From Nemopilema nomurai (taxonomy: Eukaryota; Cnidaria; Scyphozoa; Rhizostomeae; Rhizostomatidae): a DNA stretch of 64,000 bases. Positions 59,188 through 64,000 of this stretch are shown one piece after another. The notes below the pieces were generated by a model. That model was not told the DNA's origin. It did no database searches and saw nothing but the letters and a program-made list of their open reading frames with translations. The stretch is from the NCBI GenBank assembly GCA_003864495.1, contig ML133423.1, positions 479,575 through 543,574 on the forward strand. The letters are read 5' to 3'. The position numbers and the translations under genes are program-made. Numbering within the stretch: position 1 is the first letter of the stretch; every line of letters begins with the position of its first letter.

Positions 59188-62100
59188 TGTTTTGAACAAG
59201 GTTGGAAGGAAGAGTAACGATAGAGGGAGAAAACATTACTTCTAAAAGATTGCCTATTTTTGATGTTGCAAGATCAGAGGAAAAGTGCTGGTTTCTGACG
59301 TAGAAGTAATCTGAGTGCAAAAACAGCTCAGCGGATGTTAGAGCCCTCAGAAGAAGAAAGGGTTTTCATTCCCAGTTAAAGCCACAGAGCATGCAGTGTA
59401 GAAGCAGTTTCCATCAGTTTCAATCCTGCGTGATCAAAGTTATACTCGAAAAGGCGTTCGTTCAATGAAACCGTCCCAATAAAGTGTCTCGATACGCGCA
59501 GGAGGGTGGTAGACAATGGGAGGTTGCCGGCTTTCGCTCATTTGCCATGGCCGTATGTGAACAAAACAGTTGATGCATCAAACAGTTAGCTGTCCAAATA
59601 AACTGATTTCGCTAGTGGATTTTGGGGGCATATGCTGAAAAAATTGCTATTAGACTAATAAAACGAATACCGCTACCAACCACCCCTGCCCTTCTCAAAT
59701 TGAAGGTTCATTAACCCACTTCGTATGTGAACAAGTTGGTGGATAGTTAAGATGAGGGACTCATTTAAACATTATCATTTTTGGAAGGCTATAAAAAATC
59801 TTATTTAAAATATGCCTGTATTACATATAACTGTGCATATTAACAATTTTTTGATGAGTTTTTGCTGATTCAATACCAAATATAGTGCACATTCAGTGGT
59901 ATAAAACTTGAGCGGCACGATACATTGTCCTAAAAAGGACTGGATCGAGCAACTCGACTTTTTTTTGAAGCCATGATAGCGGTCACCTTGATGTGACCAC
60001 CTTTCTGTAATCACATGAGACCACATTTGTTGGAAACAAAGCACGTCACTTGTTGGGAAATCTAGAATACCATTGGAATTTCACTATAAAAGCTTCATGC
60101 TGTGTATTTATATTTATCTGCCATCTAATGAACCAAAATGAATAGGTTACACGATTTCTAGCGTATCCGAGCTTTGTGACATCTATACATTGCAGCGCAT
60201 CTATACATTGATTCATGTCTGGGCGAAAACTGACTGATTTACGTTTCCTTTGGTGAAGCATACTTTTCAGTTAAAATTTTCGTATGATATGGAGCTAAAA
60301 ACTAGCAGTGAAGTTGGAAGCCATGTAATTTAGCTGAAGTCCCCTGTAGTCATTATCAAATGGGAAGGGCGAGAGACTTTATCAGATAATCGTTTGGGCA
60401 CAGAATTCAAATTAAGCTCAAGAATAGAAAGTTCAAAGAAATGTCTCGTTCTCTGTTGCACCGAGCTATTTCGTCTTCAGCGAAATTCACTTTCTAAATG
60501 CTGTTAAATCATTGAGTAAATTTAGAGATGATGCTGTTAGAATTTAGAGAGGTTAGAACTGACTGGATGCGATAAAATCGGTAGGCCGTCGGAAACGCGT
60601 TGTAATTCAAAAATTCTCAGAACAAATTGTGCCTAACCAAGCATTTGTCAGTGACCCTTTTAGCTGAAAGTCTCACAAAACGAAAAGCAGAGATGGTCTT
60701 TCTGTTAGGTAATGCAAGATGGTTTTTCAAGCAAAATATTAAAGTCTTTTGACTTGCTTTTTGAAAAAAGTAGGCGTACTTGAAGCGTAGACTTCTCCAC
60801 TGACAAAATCACACAAAATCACAATGCATATCACAAGATATCCACTAGACATCTTTTGACCATAAAGGTAAATGAAATACAACGGATAAACCATGGGAAT
60901 AGAATAAATACAAAGCAGCACTTCTTACTTTTGGTTGCAACAAGGATGAGGTATGCATATTGGTAGAGGGTTATTTCTCTTGAAGGGTATAATTTGATTC
61001 CTGTACATTGATCGTGTTATGCTTCTTTTAATGAACGGACTTGCTCATTTCTGTCTCTTCTCTTTTCTAGGCAAATCTTCACAAGCTGTTTTCCATTCAC
61101 AATCGTGTGAAAGGATATTTGCTAGAACTAAAAAGAATAGGTTAGAAACAACATAAGTTGGGTTTTATCATGATGGAAGAGGAATTTACAGATACCAGAT
61201 CAACTGATACGAAAAAATGATACCAGATCAACTACAAGTACCAGACTTTGAAACTTGAAAGTGTTCTGTGGGGACTTAAGAATTAAAAAATAAATGATCT
61301 AAAAATTGATGGCATTCATATCTTGGCAAGGTCATCAAATCAGAGATTGATCGTGAAGTTTTGAAGAATCGAAAAAACCACTAGTTGCTGACTACACCAA
61401 AATTCTAGTCTCAAAATTTGCGTAAACATACAATCCTGTGCAATCAAATTCTTCTTGGCCAATCCTGTTTCAACTTCTACATGCTCGATTCCCTTTATGT
61501 AAGCGCAATATCAGCAAACTTTGCAGTTTGCATGCTTTGCCATTCTCATTGTATACTGCTCATCGTACGTAACATCTCATCTAGAATTGTAGAATGTCTT
61601 TTTTCCCTTGTCAAAACTGCGATGTGAAAAAAGTGTGCAGACAGGACTTGCCTGGTACAGATATGTCTGTTCTTGTTGCTAGTTTTTTATTCAAATAAAC
61701 CGGCCATGGTACCCTCTTTTCAAATACGCCAGTTATATCTAAAGAGAGAAGAGGTGCAGAATGATTAGACCTTTAATCAAAAGAAAAAAATCTTTCTTAG
61801 AATAAGTAAAAAACAGTCTAAGGTACCTAAAGAGCGTTTATCAACGTCCAAATACCCTAGCCCAAGAAAAGATTGAAGACGTGAGGACCACTAAAGCATG
61901 AGATACTTGCAACTTTATCAATGATAGGGGCCTAGAAAGAATACAACGAAACAAATTGCTTGGCTACTTACCACCTCTCTCAGGTTAGAAGATGTTGTAA
62001 ATCGTCCTGAGAAGCCTCAGCATACCTTTCAAACCGTCGTCCTGAATTCCCAACCATGCTCAAAAAGAAGAAAGGAAACGCTTAGCCACGGAAGACAGAG

Positions 62101-64000
62101 GGAGCATAACGCAAATCAAATATAACCACTAACACTAGGTGTAGTCGCTCCTAATCATTGGTTGATTTGTAAAAATCGCATTACCCTTGGATATCTCGTC
62201 GAGATATGCCTATTCAATGCTTCTGCGTATGTAGCCATAGACTGAGGTCATACTAGAGCGTTGAACGGAGGACTGTGATCACAAATAACACAATAACCTA
62301 AGGCACCTGAAACGACGTTTCTCATCACCCCTATGCCCCACTTCAAGGTGATGAATGGTGTAGAGCACCGTCATGCGAAACAGGTAGAAAACGAACTACC
62401 TAAATTACTATTTACAACTACTTTAATCATTACTTAAATTACGACTAAAATTACCATTACGTTATTTGTAGTCGTTCCAAATTATTGGTTAAATTGCAAA
62501 ATTAGTCCCCGTGAATATCCCTAGACCTCGTTCGAGATACGCCTATTCAATGCTGCTGCGTATAGAGCCAATAGGCTGAGGTCATACTAGAGCGTTGAAC
62601 GGAGGACTGTGATCACAAATAACACAATAACCTAAGGCACCTGAAACGACGTTTCTCATCACCCCTATGCCCCACTTCAAGGTGATGAATGGTGTAGAGC
62701 ACCGTCATGCGAAACAGGTAGAAAACGAACTACCTAAATTACCATTTACAACTACATTAATCATCACTTAAATTACGACTAAAATTACCATTACGTTATT
62801 TGTAGTCGTTCCAAATTATTGGTTAAATTGCAAAATTAGTCCCGTGAATACCCTAGACCTCGTTCGAGATACGCCTATTCAATGCTGCTGCGTATAGAGC
62901 CAATGGGCTGAGGTCATACTAGAGCGTTGAACGGAGGACTGTGATCACAAATAACACAATAACCTAAGGCACCTGAAACGACGTTTCTCATCACCCCTAT
63001 ACCCCACTTCAAGGTGATGAATGGTGTAGAGCACCGTCATGCGAAACAGGTAGAAAACGAACTACCTAAATTACCATTTAACTACGTTACATACTTAAAT
63101 TACTAATTAATTACTTTATTTGTAGTCGTTCCAAATTATTGGTTAAATTGCAAAATTAGTCCTCGTGAATATCCCTAGACCTCGTCGAGATACGCCTATT
63201 CAATGCTCCTGCGTATAGAGCCAATGGGCTGTGGTCATACTAAAGCGTTGAACGGGTAACTGTGATCACAAATAACACAATAACCTAAGGCACCTGAAAC
63301 GACGTTTCTCATCGCCCCTATGCCCCACTTCAAGGCGATGAATGGTGATGGAACACCGTCATACGAAACAGGTAGGAAACAACTACCCAAGTTACACATA
63401 TCCCTATACACATTAATTGTAGTCTCCAAATTATTGGTTATTGCAAAAACTCTCCCACTGTATCGCATAACCGTCCTACGATACCTATTCAATGTTCTTG
63501 TGTACTAGAGCCAGGGCGTGTACTAAACAATGAACGGGGATGTGATTACAAAAACACAACAACCTAAGGCACCTGAAACGACGTTTCTCATCGCCCCTAT
63601 GCCCCACTTCAAGGCGATGAATGGTGATGGAACACCGTCATACGAAACAGGTAGGAAACAAACTACCCAAGTCACTACATATCACTATCACACATGTAGT
63701 TGCTCCAAATTATTGGTTTATTGGCAAAAACTCTCCCACTTTGTATCGCATAACCGTCCTACGATACCTATTCAATGTTCTTGTGTACTGACCGAGGGGC
63801 CAAAGTCGGTACTAAACAATGAACTGGGGATTGTGATTACAAAAACACAACAACCTAAGGCACCTGAAACGACGTTTCTCATCGCCCCTATGCCCCACTT
63901 CAAGGCGATGAATGGTGATGGAACACCGTCATACGAAACAGGTAGGAAACAAACTACCCAAGTTACTACTCGTAATAAGCAAAAAAAACTATATAAAAAA
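59188..64000. repeat. Tandem duplication unit 3 (partial)
   Basis: Third head-to-tail copy, cut by the window end at a point corresponding to about 43755 of unit 1, so the cluster continues to the right. Array at about 62139-63975. Confidence 0.97.
62139..63975 (+). repeat. Nested structured monomer array, unit 3
   Basis: Six monomers as in units 1 and 2. The stretch 63080-63545 has many small deletions relative to the other units, mostly outside the hairpin core. Confidence 0.92.

Overview
The window is eukaryotic, and it reads as a cnidarian genome, most likely an anthozoan (coral or sea anemone). The base composition is AT-rich but not extreme. Coding exons are separated by short introns with GT/AG ends. 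There are PAN and EGF ectodomain exons, and remnants of L2/CR1-type LINEs, Penelope-like elements, hAT elements and MITEs lie between and inside genes. The organism is inferred from gene and repeat style, not from a marker gene. There are no operons, tRNA or rRNA genes, CRISPR arrays or prokaryotic signals.

1-10.0 kb: the 3' eleven coding exons (+ strand, frame-consistent, 461 codons plus stop) of an SRPK-type SR-protein kinase. The gene enters from the left edge. It carries a 15-bp coding minisatellite in its spacer exon, a 16-bp/304-bp higher-order minisatellite in one intron, and a 92-copy 20-bp minisatellite plus a 698-bp Harbinger-like MITE in another. 10-25 kb: gene-poor, with old transposon debris: three Penelope-like 3' fragments in the window (two here), a broken hAT transposase, HIRAN-like repeat fragments, AT microsatellites and a 1.5-kb array of a 7-bp unit that exists in two alternating forms. 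25.4-30.3 kb: exons of a secreted PAN/EGF/LamG-like protein gene (+), whose EGF exon is broken by a degenerate L2/CR1-like LINE (-). 30.5-37 kb: a 29-bp array and hAT/TTF remnants in mostly unexplained DNA. 37.0-37.8 kb: a complete, single-exon LASP (LIM, two nebulin repeats, SH3) gene on the - strand.

38,957-64,000: a very recent head-to-tail tandem duplication with a unit of about 9.9 kb. Unit 1 is 38,957-49,320, unit 2 is 49,321-59,187, and unit 3 runs from 59,188 past the window end. Unit 1 is 497 bp longer because of a Penelope-like insertion missing from unit 2. Each unit holds a nested tandem array of six (plus one decayed) 290-330-bp monomers. Their most conserved core folds into adjacent hairpins, and one stem pair appears as A-T, G-T and G-C in different monomers. 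That is the pattern of a selected RNA (or single-strand DNA) structure, and it is the best candidate here for something undescribed. Each unit also contains a compact CCAAT box plus a perfect E2F-type site. No recognised protein gene was found inside the duplicated unit.
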